A stretch of 64,000 nt of DNA from Phenylobacterium deserti (GCA_943332615.1 CALQQB010000004.1:1-64000), one strand, 5' to 3'; positions 1-8,049 are shown, counted from the first letter of the stretch. The notes: generated by a model from the sequence alone, not told the origin. Made by a program: numbers and translations.

Positions 1-1
1 A

Positions 2-91
2 CGTGCGATTTTCACAGCTGCCAGCAAGGCCCAGGCCGCAGCCGACTGGATGCATGCCCAGCAGCCTCAGGCTGAGGAGATGGCGGCGTGA
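2..91 (+). CDS. 3' end of an ArdC-type antirestriction protein (partial)
   Basis: Only the last 29 codons are inside the window. The reading frame ends in a helix of the type RAIFTAASKAQAAADW, which is characteristic of the C-terminus of ArdC/DUF1738-type antirestriction proteins. These are plasmid-borne single-strand-DNA-binding proteins with a zincin metallopeptidase domain, and they protect incoming DNA during conjugation. The stop codon overlaps the GTG of the next frame (GTGA), so the two are translationally coupled. The next frame carries a second copy of the same type of tail. The assignment rests on this short C-terminal motif only. Confidence 0.55.
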   Translation, partial: RAIFTAASKAQAAADWMHAQQPQAEEMAA

Positions 92-384
92 AACAGGTTC
101 GCAAAAATGGCGCTGGAATTCACATTAGCGCTGGACTGTCAGGATATATTGCCGAACTTTCGAGCGCCATGCTTGGCGCTGAGCTCGGTCTGCCAGTCAC
201 CCACCTCGATAGCCATGCGAGCTATATCGAGCACTGGCTCAAGCTCCTGAAGCAGGATGACCGTGCCATTCTCACCGCTGCCGCAAAGGCGGAGGAAGCA
301 TCAAGGCTTCTGCTCAAACTCGGAGGACGGATCTCTGCCGAAGATACCGACGAGGCGTCTGCCGACGCTGCGTTGGCCGCCTGA
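88..384 (+). pseudogene. Truncated ArdC-like C-terminal domain (98 codons)
   Basis: The frame begins with GTG overlapping the stop of the preceding ArdC tail. It encodes only the C-terminal third of an ArdC-like protein. Residues 19-42 resemble the helix after the zincin active site (IAELSSAMLGAELGL). A segment then matches the last helix (LLKQDDRAILTAAAKA), closely resembling the end of the preceding gene. The single-strand DNA-binding N-terminus and the HExxH motif are absent. It is either a remnant left by duplication and deletion, or a small protein derived from ArdC. A ribosome-binding-like GAGGAGA precedes the GTG by about 7 nt, so it may still be translated. Confidence 0.5.
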
Positions 385-395
385 AGGAGGGTGTC

Positions 396-818
396 ATGGG
401 CCGATCGGTTAGCTCCCCCAGCGGGGCCATCGTGGCCTTCACGGTGCTCGAAGTCGAAAACGACGACGACTGGGACTTCGAATATGAATGGCTCCGCGAG
501 GATCTGCGTGAGCGCGCTGGGCGGGCTTTCCCTTCCCTGATCGCGCACGACGGTTGGCGGGGGTGCGAAGACCGCATCCTCATGCGCAATGCCTACGCGG
601 ATTTCGGCGTGTCGGTTTACGCCGGCCTGGTTGCGGTGTGGATCGTCGAGCGTGACGATGGCGCCTATTGGGATGCCGATTGGCGCACGGCCAGATCGCC
701 GAGGGCACAACGCTGGCTGTCCCAGATCGCCTCCCGCTTTGAAGCGTTGTTCGGCGACTACGTCTGCCTCGGTCACATGTCGAACGGTGAGGGCGTCTAC
801 GCAAAACGGGTAGCCTGA
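396..818 (+). CDS. Hypothetical protein (140 aa)
   Basis: The ATG follows a good GGAGG site (386-390) and lies 11 nt after the ArdC-like frame, so the two are probably cotranscribed. The protein is acidic at its N-terminus (a run of D/E/W residues around positions 26-36), with a central hydrophobic strand (VYAGLVAVWIVERDD) and no signal peptide or membrane segment. I do not recognise the family. Its place among antirestriction and DUF2493 genes suggests a conserved plasmid-backbone protein of unknown role. Confidence 0.65.
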   Translation: MGRSVSSPSGAIVAFTVLEVENDDDWDFEYEWLREDLRERAGRAFPSLIAHDGWRGCEDRILMRNAYADFGVSVYAGLVAVWIVERDDGAYWDADWRTARSPRAQRWLSQIASRFEALFGDYVCLGHMSNGEGVYAKRVA

Positions 819-1118
819 TGCGCCAGTCACTTTGGTCGTGGCGAAGTGCCTGTCCTCCCTGACGAAGCTTGCTTTTGCACTCATGGTCTGAAGCCATGCG
901 AGAGAGGCCCTGGGCCAGCCGCCAGTCTGCCGCAACCCGGCTTGCGCAGGCCCGAGTTGGCCCGGCCCTTTGGGCCGTTGGCCTGCCCGCGCCAGCCTGC
1001 CCAAGCGGGTTTCCCCCTGTCGGGTGCGGAGACTGCCTCAAGCTGGCCCTGACGGGCTCTCGCTGGCGCAGCCATGAGCGGGTGCGTCAGCCTCACGCCA
1101 GTCAGGAGGACAATACCC
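819..1118 (+). other. Non-coding stretch, GC-rich, no gene supported
   Basis: This 300-base spacer has open frames on both strands, but none with a recognisable protein or a good start. It contains repeated GGCC/GGGCC-rich runs around 945-1010. The ribosome-binding site of the next gene (AGGAGGA, 1104-1110) lies at its end. Confidence 0.4.
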
Positions 1119-2072
1119 ATGCACTCATCATTTTCCGAGCAACTTGCCGGCCTCGACCTTTCCGGTTTTTCGATTGGTCCTGCCCCGGTTTCCACCAATG
1201 ATTTTCCGGTCCACGAAGCGGTCGTCCAGACTCTCGAAGCGGTCTGGTCCGATCTATTTGCGATGGTCTCTGGGACTGCGCTGGAGGCCGATGCCGAGGA
1301 CCTCGGTTGGGCGTTCGTCAACATCTTCCATCGTTCCGCGACCCGCAAATCGGCCGCAGTCGACCGCGCAACCGACGAGGTCCGAGCACTCCTCGCCACT
1401 GCCGATGGATCCGAAATTCACACCCATGAACTCGAGACCCAGGTTGAGCGTGCGCAGTGTGCCGAAGGCGCCATGCTCGCTCTCGAAGAGATGCGTGAGG
1501 TGGCCGCTGCCCTCTATCTCAACGAGTTCGGATCTTCGTGGAAACCTGTGTCGAGCTCGCGCTTCAATCACAGTGCCATGCTGACTTCTGCGCTTGTCGA
1601 GGGCCGCGAGTTCGTCCGAGCTCGGTCCGAAGCGAAACGCCGCGCCGCCATGCCAGAAGGTACGCCGGTGATCTTTGCCGGTGGCCGCACACGCCATCCA
1701 AACGAGCAGGACGCTCTCACCTTTGCCAACAATGTCTGGGCTACTCTGGACAAGGTCCACGACCGGGTTCCTGACATGGTTCTTGTCCACGGCGGTGATA
1801 CCAAGGGTGTTGACCGTCTGGCATCCTCATGGGCGGAACGACGCAACATCCCGCAAATCAGCTTCTCCCTCGACATGCGCCTCGGGGCACGCGCAGGCTT
1901 CAAGCGCAACGAGCGTATGCTCTCGCTCGACCCCCGTTATGTCGTCGCCTTTCCCGGAAACGGAGTCCTGGAGCGCCTCGTCATCGAAGCCAAATCCCGT
2001 CGGATCACGGTTGTAGATCGCCGTGGTCCGCTGGGCACTTCCCCCAAGCGCGCGGCGCAGGATACCGACTGA
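1119..2072 (+). CDS. DUF2493 (SLOG-superfamily, YspA/YpsA-related) protein
   Basis: The 317-residue protein begins at the ATG that follows AGGAGGA by 8 nt; a longer upstream frame exists but lacks a ribosome-binding site. Residues 183-300 form a Rossmann-like DUF2493 domain. It has a glycine-rich first strand (VIFAGGR, 184-190), a central HGGDTKGVDRLASSWA motif (224-239) and a later VAFPGNG loop (277-283). This family belongs to the nucleotide-binding SLOG fold, which is thought to bind NAD/ADP-ribose-like ligands. The first 180 residues are mostly helical and not recognised. Such genes are common on sphingomonad plasmids; the biochemical role is unknown. Confidence 0.8.
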   Translation: MHSSFSEQLAGLDLSGFSIGPAPVSTNDFPVHEAVVQTLEAVWSDLFAMVSGTALEADAEDLGWAFVNIFHRSATRKSAAVDRATDEVRALLATADGSEIHTHELETQVERAQCAEGAMLALEEMREVAAALYLNEFGSSWKPVSSSRFNHSAMLTSALVEGREFVRARSEAKRRAAMPEGTPVIFAGGRTRHPNEQDALTFANNVWATLDKVHDRVPDMVLVHGGDTKGVDRLASSWAERRNIPQISFSLDMRLGARAGFKRNERMLSLDPRYVVAFPGNGVLERLVIEAKSRRITVVDRRGPLGTSPKRAAQDTD

Positions 2073-2189
2073 TGCGTCGGGCATCGCGCCAGCGCTATCG
2101 GCGCTGGCGCAGCCCGTCAGAGGAAAGAGATCGCTTGTTATCGTGGGCAAGACGATTGGTGCTTGCCCGCACATATCAGGAGATTTCTC

Positions 2190-2627
2190 ATGACTGATTT
2201 TCAGGCAATCATGGCGGACTTTGCTGTCCGCCAGGCCGAACGCGCGGCGCAGGCGCAAAGTGAAATCCAACGGCTCAAGGCAGCTATCATTGACCCGCTG
2301 CGCAATGCCGAAATTGCCCGCGTAGAAATCCGCTTCGATGGGTGCGGCGACAGCGGTGCGGTCGAAGAATGCGTCTTCTCTGATGCCGTCGGGGCGAGTG
2401 TTCCGTGTCCCGAAGTGACGATCGACTATGCTGGAGAAGGCGACGACCAGAGCCTCCATTCCGCCATCGAGCAACTGACGTACCTTGCTCTCGAACGCCA
2501 TCATCTCGGATGGGAAATCAATGATGGTGCCTGCGGCGAACTGATCATCGACGTGGCTACGCCGAGTTTCGTTCTGGACTGCCAGCTGCGTTACACGGCG
2601 ACCGACGACCATTCGACTGATCTCTAG
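2190..2627 (+). CDS. DUF6878-type small protein
   Basis: The 145-aa protein starts at the ATG 9 nt after AGGAG; an alternative upstream ATG (2163) lacks such a site. It has an N-terminal charged helix (about residues 8-30), then a beta-rich domain with a CGDSG motif and a conserved GWEINDGACGELIIDV segment near residue 110. These features match the DUF6878 family found on alphaproteobacterial plasmids. Its function is unknown. It sits 10 nt upstream of the DUF6915-type gene, so the two are likely one operon. Confidence 0.7.
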   Translation: MTDFQAIMADFAVRQAERAAQAQSEIQRLKAAIIDPLRNAEIARVEIRFDGCGDSGAVEECVFSDAVGASVPCPEVTIDYAGEGDDQSLHSAIEQLTYLALERHHLGWEINDGACGELIIDVATPSFVLDCQLRYTATDDHSTDL

Positions 2628-2637
2628 GAGAAGTGCG

Positions 2638-3066
2638 ATGGCTCATTGCTATTATCACGCCCTATCGTCGGTCCGGAAATGGGGAGGGGTGGTGGAAGAT
2701 TACCTGCCGCTCCACCAATGGTTTGACCAGTCGAAGGCGATCTTTGCTGATCCGCGGCACCGGGCCCTTCGGCACCATGCCGAAGGCATTTTCATGCTTG
2801 AAACGCTGTTCGGGCCTACCATCGTCAACGCCGACAGCCGTGTCGTGCCCGTTCGTCTTATAGGCGAGCAGCACGTCCGCGAGGACTTGGGTGCGATCCC
2901 TTCCTTTGCGGATTGGGGGCGCCTCATCACGCCCCAAGACTGGATGTTGCGGGGGCATCGCCTGGACGGGCCGATGCCGCTTGGCACTGTGGAGACTGGT
3001 GCTAGCGGTGCGTTTTCAGGTGGTCATTCGTCGGCTTCGGGAGGAGCTTTCGTCGTCGAGATATGA
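2638..3066 (+). CDS. DUF6915-type small protein
   Basis: The 142-aa protein has the family signature from its first residues: HYYHALSSVRKWGG-like N-terminus, HQWFDQSK, a histidine-rich RHRALRHHAEGIFMLE helix (residues 40-56), and GEQHVREDLG followed by PSFADW. These match DUF6915, a conserved family of plasmid and prophage neighbourhoods in sphingomonads with no known function. The regularly spaced His/Glu residues could bind metal, which is inference. The last 25 residues are glycine/serine-rich and less conserved. AGGAG lies 8 nt before the ATG. Confidence 0.75.
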   Translation: MAHCYYHALSSVRKWGGVVEDYLPLHQWFDQSKAIFADPRHRALRHHAEGIFMLETLFGPTIVNADSRVVPVRLIGEQHVREDLGAIPSFADWGRLITPQDWMLRGHRLDGPMPLGTVETGASGAFSGGHSSASGGAFVVEI

Positions 3067-3367
3067 TGTCGCCTTGAAGGCAGGCGAGGTCGGGGGGGGG
3101 CACGTCGCAGCCCGTCAATGCGAAAAGTCATGGCTTAGCCTGTGCAAGGCACTCGGGACCAACCCGGCCTGTAAGCAAACCTTTCCTGAAGCACCCCCGT
3201 CGAGACGCGCAACCCCGATCAGGTCCGGCCGAGTTGCCGGGCTGCGCCCGGCTGCCCGCACCACCCGAACCAAATCGAGGTTTCCCTTCGGTGCGCTTCG
3301 CCGGGGCCGCTTCCTAGTCGGGTTTGCAGCCGGGATGGACCCGGAATGCTCGATCAGGAGAAAGACC
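3067..3367 (+). other. Intergenic region upstream of ssb, no gene seen
   Basis: About 300 bases with a run of nine G residues near 3093 and GC-rich short repeats (GCCGGGCTGCGCCCGGC-like) around 3235-3255. No frame has a plausible protein. It ends in the AGGAG site of ssb and probably contains the ssb promoter, although no clear -35/-10 pair stands out. Confidence 0.4.
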
Positions 3368-3757
3368 ATGACCAATCTCGTTATCCTCGTTGGCCGCATT
3401 GCCCGCGATCCCGAAACCCGCACTACCCAGGGCGGCACCAACATCACCTCGATCTCGGTCGTCACCGACCGTCCCGCCCGCAAGGACGGCAAGACCTACA
3501 AGGACGAAAACGGCTACACCGCCAAGGACAGCGAATTCCACCGTGTGACCTGCTTCAACGGTCTCGGCCAGAACGTCGCCAAGTACTGCACCAAGGGCCA
3601 GCTCGTGACGGTCGAGGGGCGCATCCACTATACGCAGTGGGAAGACCAGGACGGCGCCAAGCGCTACGGCTGCGAGATCATCGCTGACAAGGTGGACTTC
3701 CTCACCAAGGGGCGGGCGTCGAACAATGAGGGTGCGCCCGACATCGATGAGGACTGA
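3368..3757 (+). CDS. ssb: Single-stranded DNA-binding protein
   Basis: The 129-aa protein opens with the canonical SSB strand MTNLVILVGRIARDPETR and continues through an OB-fold with HRVTCFNGLGQNVAKYC and KGQLVTVEGRIHYTQW (about residues 1-110). It binds single-stranded DNA, here probably during plasmid transfer or replication. Unlike chromosomal SSBs, which end in an acidic tip with a final Pro-Phe, this one ends in an acidic run (DIDED) without the phenylalanine. Partner recruitment through the tip may therefore be altered. AGGAGAAAGACC precedes the ATG and a strong terminator follows the stop. Confidence 0.93.
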   Translation: MTNLVILVGRIARDPETRTTQGGTNITSISVVTDRPARKDGKTYKDENGYTAKDSEFHRVTCFNGLGQNVAKYCTKGQLVTVEGRIHYTQWEDQDGAKRYGCEIIADKVDFLTKGRASNNEGAPDIDED

Positions 3758-3777
3758 GCGCCTTCCGCAAACAACAA

Positions 3778-3811
3778 GGCTCCGATGGTTCGCGCCATCG
3801 GGGCCTTTTTT
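3778..3811 (+). terminator. Rho-independent terminator after ssb
   Basis: An 11-bp stem with a single G-T pair (GGCTCCGATGG / CCATCGGGGCC), a 6-nt loop and a run of six T residues, starting 20 nt after the ssb stop codon. Confidence 0.9.
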
Positions 3812-3873
3812 GTGATCGCTGGCGTGAACGGCGGGGCGGGGCATCGAGCCCACACCCCGCCGCGGTTGAAGTG

Positions 3874-4104
3874 TCAGGCGGGGGAAAGCCGCTTGAGAGC
3901 ATCGCCGATCCCGATGGTAAGCGATGCGCGGATGAGCTGCTTCAGTTGCGCGGGTTCGATCGTCTCGGCTCCGCATTCAAGAAGAACCTTGCCCAGTTCG
4001 CCGGCTGCTTCATCACGGAGCCTGGCCTCCTGTGCATCGAGTTCTTCGCGCTGCTCGCGCAGCTTCTTGAGCGCATTACGCGCGCTCGGTTTGGACCTGG
4101 CCAT
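3874..4104 (-). CDS. DUF6437-type small helical protein (76 aa)
   Basis: Translation from the ATG at 4104 gives a highly charged coiled-coil N-terminus (residues 10-40, RNALKKLREQREELDAQE). A short C-terminal helical domain follows, containing LLECGAETIEPAQLKQLIRASLTIG-like sequence (split by no gaps). This matches a small conserved family on sphingomonad plasmids (DUF6437-type). A longer frame upstream to 4416 is an artefact of a GC-rich spacer. The function is unknown; the coiled coil suggests oligomerisation. It is convergent with ssb, with the terminator between them. Confidence 0.7.
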   Translation of the reverse strand: MARSKPSARNALKKLREQREELDAQEARLRDEAAGELGKVLLECGAETIEPAQLKQLIRASLTIGIGDALKRLSPA

Positions 4105-4430
4105 CAGATTGTCCTTTCGCTGGCCGTTGGTCCCCTCCACGCGCGACAGTGCCAGCATGGGGCCATGTAGGAAAACGGTTTTTGCCGCGATGCTAGTGCT
4201 TCTCACGCTGACGTTGGAGAGGTCTCTCTCGCAGAAAAACCAAGTGTGATGCGGGCTTTGGGGCCGCGTCAAGGACGACGGGGCCCCACCATTTTTACCG
4301 GGCAAGCCCGGCAAAAATCGTTTCCCCCATCGCCGCTTCGCGGCCGCGCTACGCGCGGTCCCTGACCCGGCCCGTCGCCCACATCCTCGCAGCTCCTGAT
4401 GCGACGCATCGAACATCAGGAGGAAAGATC
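4105..4430 (+). other. Intergenic spacer with a bidirectional hairpin
   Basis: No gene is supported. It contains the inverted repeat at 4292-4317, long GC-rich stretches (GCGGCCGCGCTACGCGCGG near 4341), and the AGGAGGAAAG ribosome-binding site for the next gene at its end. Promoters for both flanking divergent genes should be here. Confidence 0.4.
4292..4317. terminator. Bidirectional terminator-like inverted repeat
   Basis: The arms TTTTTACCGGGC and GCCCGGCAAAAA are separated by AA. A GC-rich stem is flanked by T/A tracts on both sides, the form expected of a two-way intrinsic terminator. No gene stop codon is immediately adjacent, so its use is uncertain. Confidence 0.5.
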
Positions 4431-4667
4431 ATGTACGCTTCACTGAATATCGCGCAGGGTTCATTCCAGGCAGATCAGGCAGCCTTCGTTGCCGCACTCG
4501 ACAAGGCTCATGCCCGGTCCCTTCACAGCTACTTCACCCAATATGTCCTGACCGATGGTGAGGCAGGTTACATCGCGGTCGATGAGGGCGATTACGGCGC
4601 ACTGCCCAAGGCCATGCTGGACCGGGTCATCGACACAGTGCCTGGAAAGCTGAGCGATGAATTCTGA
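4431..4667 (+). CDS. Small hypothetical protein (78 aa)
   Basis: The ATG follows AGGAGGAAAGATC, a very strong ribosome-binding site, and an intrinsic terminator comes directly after the stop. It is therefore a well-defined monocistronic gene. The product is acidic, with helices and an aromatic segment (HSYFTQYVLTDGEAGYIAVD, about residues 32-51). I recognise no domain. Genes of this kind recur beside ssb and DUF6437-type genes on sphingomonad plasmids, but no function can be assigned. Confidence 0.65.
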   Translation: MYASLNIAQGSFQADQAAFVAALDKAHARSLHSYFTQYVLTDGEAGYIAVDEGDYGALPKAMLDRVIDTVPGKLSDEF

Positions 4668-4676
4668 TGCCACACA

Positions 4677-4714
4677 AAAGGAGGAAGTCCGTCAGGGCTT
4701 CCTCCTTTCTTTTT
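4677..4714 (+). terminator. Rho-independent terminator
   Basis: A 14-bp perfect stem (AAAGGAGGAAGTCC) with the loop GTCA and its exact reverse complement, followed by CTTTTT, immediately downstream of the 78-aa gene. Confidence 0.9.
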
Positions 4715-4769
4715 GCTCGGGTCCCGTATTGTCGCTCCCGTAGGCATCGCGCGAGCATTCCCTGCAGCA

Positions 4770-4964
4770 TCAGCCCTCGGCGGTAGACGCATCGATTTCC
4801 TCCAGCCGATCGGGCAACTCGAGTACCTTCATGGCCGCTGCTGAAATGGCCTCGGCCTTCGTCGGAAAGGCTTCCGCCGAACTGATCGACACGCCGCTCG
4901 AATAGGTCACGGTTGCCTGGAATCCGTTGCCTTTGGGCGTCGCGCTCAGTGTTACATCCGCCAT
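4770..4964 (-). CDS. Small hypothetical protein (64 aa)
   Basis: Two in-frame ATGs are possible (4970 and 4964). The AGGAG site lies 1 nt from the first and 7 nt from the second, so the second is chosen. The product has a beta-strand-rich first half (MADVTLSATPKGNGFQATV) and a helix with SSAEAFPTKAEAISAAAMKV, consistent with a small alpha/beta domain. I recognise no family. It is convergent with the 78-aa gene across the terminator. Confidence 0.55.
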   Translation of the reverse strand: MADVTLSATPKGNGFQATVTYSSGVSISSAEAFPTKAEAISAAAMKVLELPDRLEEIDASTAEG

Positions 4965-4970
4965 AGCCAT

Positions 4971-5330
4971 GCTCCTGGTGGGGTGCCCGCGACACCATTC
5001 TTCCTGCCGGCGGACTCGATCGATCTTTAACACAATCGGCAATCGAGCGGCATGGTATTCATCCCCGGGTCTTGGGACGTCAAAACCGCCGATCCCGTGC
5101 AGGTCGTGACACTGGGACCTACCCTCTAAGTTGGGGACAGAGGTGCACACCGAACGCAGTAGCTGCTGCTGGTGAAGCTGAGTTAGATTAGCGAGTAACG
5201 GCCGATTTTGGCGAGTGGCAGTTTCTTGCTGCCTAATCTCAGCGCGACCTTGCCATGGCTCTGTCAATCGGAGACGAGCTGTAGCAAGTCTGACAGCACC
5301 CAATTGGGTCCAATTTTCAATCAGGTACAG
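4971..5330 (+). other. Block boundary, no gene seen
   Basis: About 360 bases in which base composition shifts from the GC-rich plasmid backbone to the lower-GC peg block. No frame resembles a protein. I saw no intact IS end or tRNA that would explain the junction; the change of composition begins around 5,010-5,150. Confidence 0.4.
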
Positions 5331-5522
5331 TTAGTCTGACAGCTCCGCAACGAGTTTTCCGGCGAACCCCCAATCTTCAAATTCAACTTCTTGAATCACG
5401 ACATGGACGTGCTCGGGCCTCTTACCGAGGTGCTCCACCATTAAATCTGTGACACCTTTTACGATCTCTCGCTTGGCTTCCTTGGTAGCGCCCTTGGTAA
5501 ACTGGACATTGATATAAGGCAT
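5331..5522 (-). CDS. 4-oxalocrotonate tautomerase family protein
   Basis: The 63-aa protein starts Met-Pro-Tyr-Ile-Asn-Val. Removal of Met would expose the catalytic Pro1 of the tautomerase superfamily, and the length is typical of the small hexameric 4-OT type. Arg residues at about 38 and 18 could serve the usual carboxylate-binding role. The family catalyses keto-enol tautomerisation of unsaturated keto acids and some dehalogenations. It is the most downstream gene of a minus-strand group with GST and the FAD oxidase, 168 nt after the GST stop. Its substrate in this cluster is not evident. Confidence 0.85.
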   Translation of the reverse strand: MPYINVQFTKGATKEAKREIVKGVTDLMVEHLGKRPEHVHVVIQEVEFEDWGFAGKLVAELSD

Positions 5523-5690
5523 CGCGGCAAATCCTGTTCAAAAATATGATGTGAAATCATGGGCTTCTGTCCGAATGCCGATGAATCATCAATGTCGCCG
5601 TGACCGGCAACTTTGCCTGCTTCACAATCCCGAACTCGTCGGTGGGGCGATTCTCGGGCAATTCATTGCAGGCATTGCAAGCCCGACCGA

Positions 5691-6386
5691 TCAATCTGAC
5701 TTTTTCTCCGAGCCGGAGAACATCGATTTCCATTCCTTGGAACCGGGCTTAGCTTGCCATTTCATCTTGTCGGACAGAACACTCAGGCCCTCAGAGACAG
5801 ACGGGCGAACCTTGATCTGGTCATACCAACGTTTCACATTTGGATAATCTTCAAGGTCCTGGCCCTGCATTTTTCGGGGCCTGACCCATGTGAACGTAGC
5901 TATATCGGCTATCGAAAATTCGTCCGCCAGATATTCATGATCCGCCAGCCGGTTATCGAGCACTTTGTAAAGGCGAGCGGCCTCTTGTGTGTAGCGGTCT
6001 ACCGCATATTCGATCTTCTCGGGCGCGTATGTTCTAAAATGGTGTGCCTGCCCGAGCATCGGCCCCATGCTACTCACCTGGAAGAAAAGCCATTGCAGGG
6101 CTTCCAGCCTTTTCACTTCAGACTTGGGAAGAAGCTTTCCGGTCTTTTCAGCCAGGTAGAGCAATATGGCGCCAGATTCGAATATCGCAACCGGCTCGCC
6201 ATTTGGACCATCGTGATCGATGATGGCGGGAACCTTGTTGTTTGGACTGATCTTAAGAAATGCCGGATCGAACTGTTCACCGGCCAGAATATTGATTGGC
6301 GTAACTTTGCCAAGCAATCCCAATTCCGCCAAAGCAATCGTCGCCTTGTATCCGTTGGGAGTAGGCCAGAAAAACAGTTCGATCAT
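5691..6386 (-). CDS. Glutathione S-transferase family protein
   Basis: The 231-aa protein has an N-terminal thioredoxin-like GSH domain (residues 1-85) with NKVPAI (50-55, cis-proline) and FESGAILLYLAEK (Glu70-Ser71 bind the GSH gamma-glutamyl group). The helical C-terminal domain ends in SIADIATFTWV. It resembles the bacterial YfcG/Ure2p-like group, in which Asn near residue 11 can replace the usual Ser/Cys. GST genes beside the flavin-dependent PEG-carboxylate dehydrogenase have been described next to the peg operon of Sphingopyxis. A role in processing PEG-carboxylate intermediates is therefore plausible here. It lies 19 nt downstream of the FAD oxidase and is likely cotranscribed. Confidence 0.88.
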   Translation of the reverse strand: MIELFFWPTPNGYKATIALAELGLLGKVTPINILAGEQFDPAFLKISPNNKVPAIIDHDGPNGEPVAIFESGAILLYLAEKTGKLLPKSEVKRLEALQWLFFQVSSMGPMLGQAHHFRTYAPEKIEYAVDRYTQEAARLYKVLDNRLADHEYLADEFSIADIATFTWVRPRKMQGQDLEDYPNVKRWYDQIKVRPSVSEGLSVLSDKMKWQAKPGSKEWKSMFSGSEKKSD

Positions 6387-6405
6387 AGCGTGCGACCTGC
6401 TCCCC

Positions 6406-8049
6406 TTATCCGACGATCTTGAGATGATTCGAACGGTCGAGAAGCATTCCCGGGTTCATAATCCAATCTGGATCAACAGCATTCTTTGCGCCAGCCAACA
6501 TATCCCGGAAAAGCGGGTCCACTTCCTTGTCGTACCACGGACGGAAGCTGCGTCCGACCGCATGGTGGTGCGTGATTGTCGCGCCAAGCTCCGATATCGC
6601 ATCAGAAGCCACGTCGGAAAGCGCCTGGTAATGTTCAAGGCTCGTCTCGTGCGTGGAAGGCGCAACGACGGAATAATAGGGCGCCGGCCCATCGGGATAG
6701 AGGAAGGAGAATCTGCGGCAAACAATGCCACCGCCGGTCAGCGCTTTTTGCGCCTCGCTGACCCGGCGAATAATTTCCGTGTCCACGGCTTCGAATTTGT
6801 CCCAGGTATAGGCCGTTTCAAAGGTAAAGCTGACCACGCCCATCGCAGCGCGCGTATGCATCAATCGCGGCAGGTAACGGAATTGCTCGCGCCAATTCCC
6901 CTGCGCGCCGCTGCGGCTTGACTTCAAGGCATCGCCGCCCGATCCGGTCTTGGTCACGACTTCACCGCCGTGGTCCTGGCAAATTTCAACGCCGCGCTCC
7001 AGCCAGACATCCACGGGATGATCCGCAGATTCAAAGCCAAGCAGCAGCACAGATTTTGTGCCATCACCAGCGCCATAAAACTGGGCATCTTGCGCGTCCA
7101 GATAACGACAATTCGCAGGAAACAGGCCTGCCTGTGTGATCTGCCGAATGGCTGCGGCACCTTGATAGAACGTGTCAAAGGTGATGGTCGCATTCGCCCG
7201 GAAGACCACTCGCCCCTGAAGCTTCATCCATGCCTGTGTGATAATCCCGAGCGAGCCTTCAGAACCGATAAAGAGGCGGTCGGGATCCGGGCCGGCACCT
7301 GATCCCGGCAATCTGCGATTTTCTATCGTTCCGCGCGGCGTTACGACCCTGAGGCTCTGCACCATATCGTCAATATGGGTAAGGTGGGTAGCATAGTGGC
7401 CCGAAGAACGCGTCGCAATCCAGCCGCCAAGCGATGAAAACTCCCAGGATTGCGGAATATGTCTCAATGTGAGGCCGTGCGGCTTTAGCTGATCTTCAAG
7501 CGAAGGCCCAAGCGTACCTGCCTGGATAAGTGCGCAGCGGGAGACCGGGTCAACCTCCAGCACCTGGTTCATGTTCCCCAAATCGATAATTACCGAACCG
7601 TCGCAATCCTCCGGGGCAGTAAAGCCGTCCGTGACACTTGATCCGCCGCCATATGGAATTGCCGCATAGCCATTATCACCGCACCAATCCAAAACTGCGG
7701 CAACCTCGGCCTCGTTGCGAGGATAGGCAATCACATCAGGCGGATTGGTAAAATCTCGCCGAAAAATGCGCGTCAGGTCCTTGAAGCTCTTGCCGTAGGA
7801 ATGAGAAACGCGATCCCATTTGTCTGAATTACAAAAAGACGACAAGGAAGCAGGGATGGAGATCCGCGATTCCCTCAACTCGATTTCCTCGAGCGTTGGA
7901 TCAGACAAGACCACCGGCTCATCAATGCCCAGGCGTTTGCCAACGCGAACGGCCATTTCCTTGACCTCAGCCTGGGAAATGACCTCGTCTTCGTATCCCC
8001 AGCTATGCCATTTGCGCCTCTTACCATAGTAGCCAGCTTGCTCAGTCAT
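6406..8049 (-). CDS. VAO-type FAD-binding oxidoreductase, candidate PEG-carboxylate dehydrogenase
   Basis: The 547-aa flavoprotein is of the alkyl-dihydroxyacetonephosphate synthase-like branch of the vanillyl-alcohol oxidase family. It shows the FAD-binding PCMH segment (YGGGSSVT, 133-140), RHIPQSWEFSSLGGWIATR, the pyrophosphate-binding LPGSGAGPDPDRLFIGSEGS stretch, and a C-terminal histidine triad (THHHAVGRSFRPWY) with NPGML at the end. Family members oxidise or form ether-linked substrates with FAD. In the peg system of Sphingopyxis, a flavin PEG-carboxylate dehydrogenase cleaves the terminal ether bond and lies beside a GST gene. That synteny is present here, so the role is inferred. The product is soluble, with no signal peptide. 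The start is the ATG at 8049. Confidence 0.75.
   Translation of the reverse strand: MTEQAGYYGKRRKWHSWGYEDEVISQAEVKEMAVRVGKRLGIDEPVVLSDPTLEEIELRESRISIPASLSSFCNSDKWDRVSHSYGKSFKDLTRIFRRDFTNPPDVIAYPRNEAEVAAVLDWCGDNGYAAIPYGGGSSVTDGFTAPEDCDGSVIIDLGNMNQVLEVDPVSRCALIQAGTLGPSLEDQLKPHGLTLRHIPQSWEFSSLGGWIATRSSGHYATHLTHIDDMVQSLRVVTPRGTIENRRLPGSGAGPDPDRLFIGSEGSLGIITQAWMKLQGRVVFRANATITFDTFYQGAAAIRQITQAGLFPANCRYLDAQDAQFYGAGDGTKSVLLLGFESADHPVDVWLERGVEICQDHGGEVVTKTGSGGDALKSSRSGAQGNWREQFRYLPRLMHTRAAMGVVSFTFETAYTWDKFEAVDTEIIRRVSEAQKALTGGGIVCRRFSFLYPDGPAPYYSVVAPSTHETSLEHYQALSDVASDAISELGATITHHHAVGRSFRPWYDKEVDPLFRDMLAGAKNAVDPDWIMNPGMLLDRSNHLKIVG

Noticed and set aside
222-1004. Long minus-strand frame (260 aa) over the small plus-strand genes
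   Set aside because: Arg/Pro-rich composition, no domain; it is a shadow of real plus-strand genes with good ribosome-binding sites.
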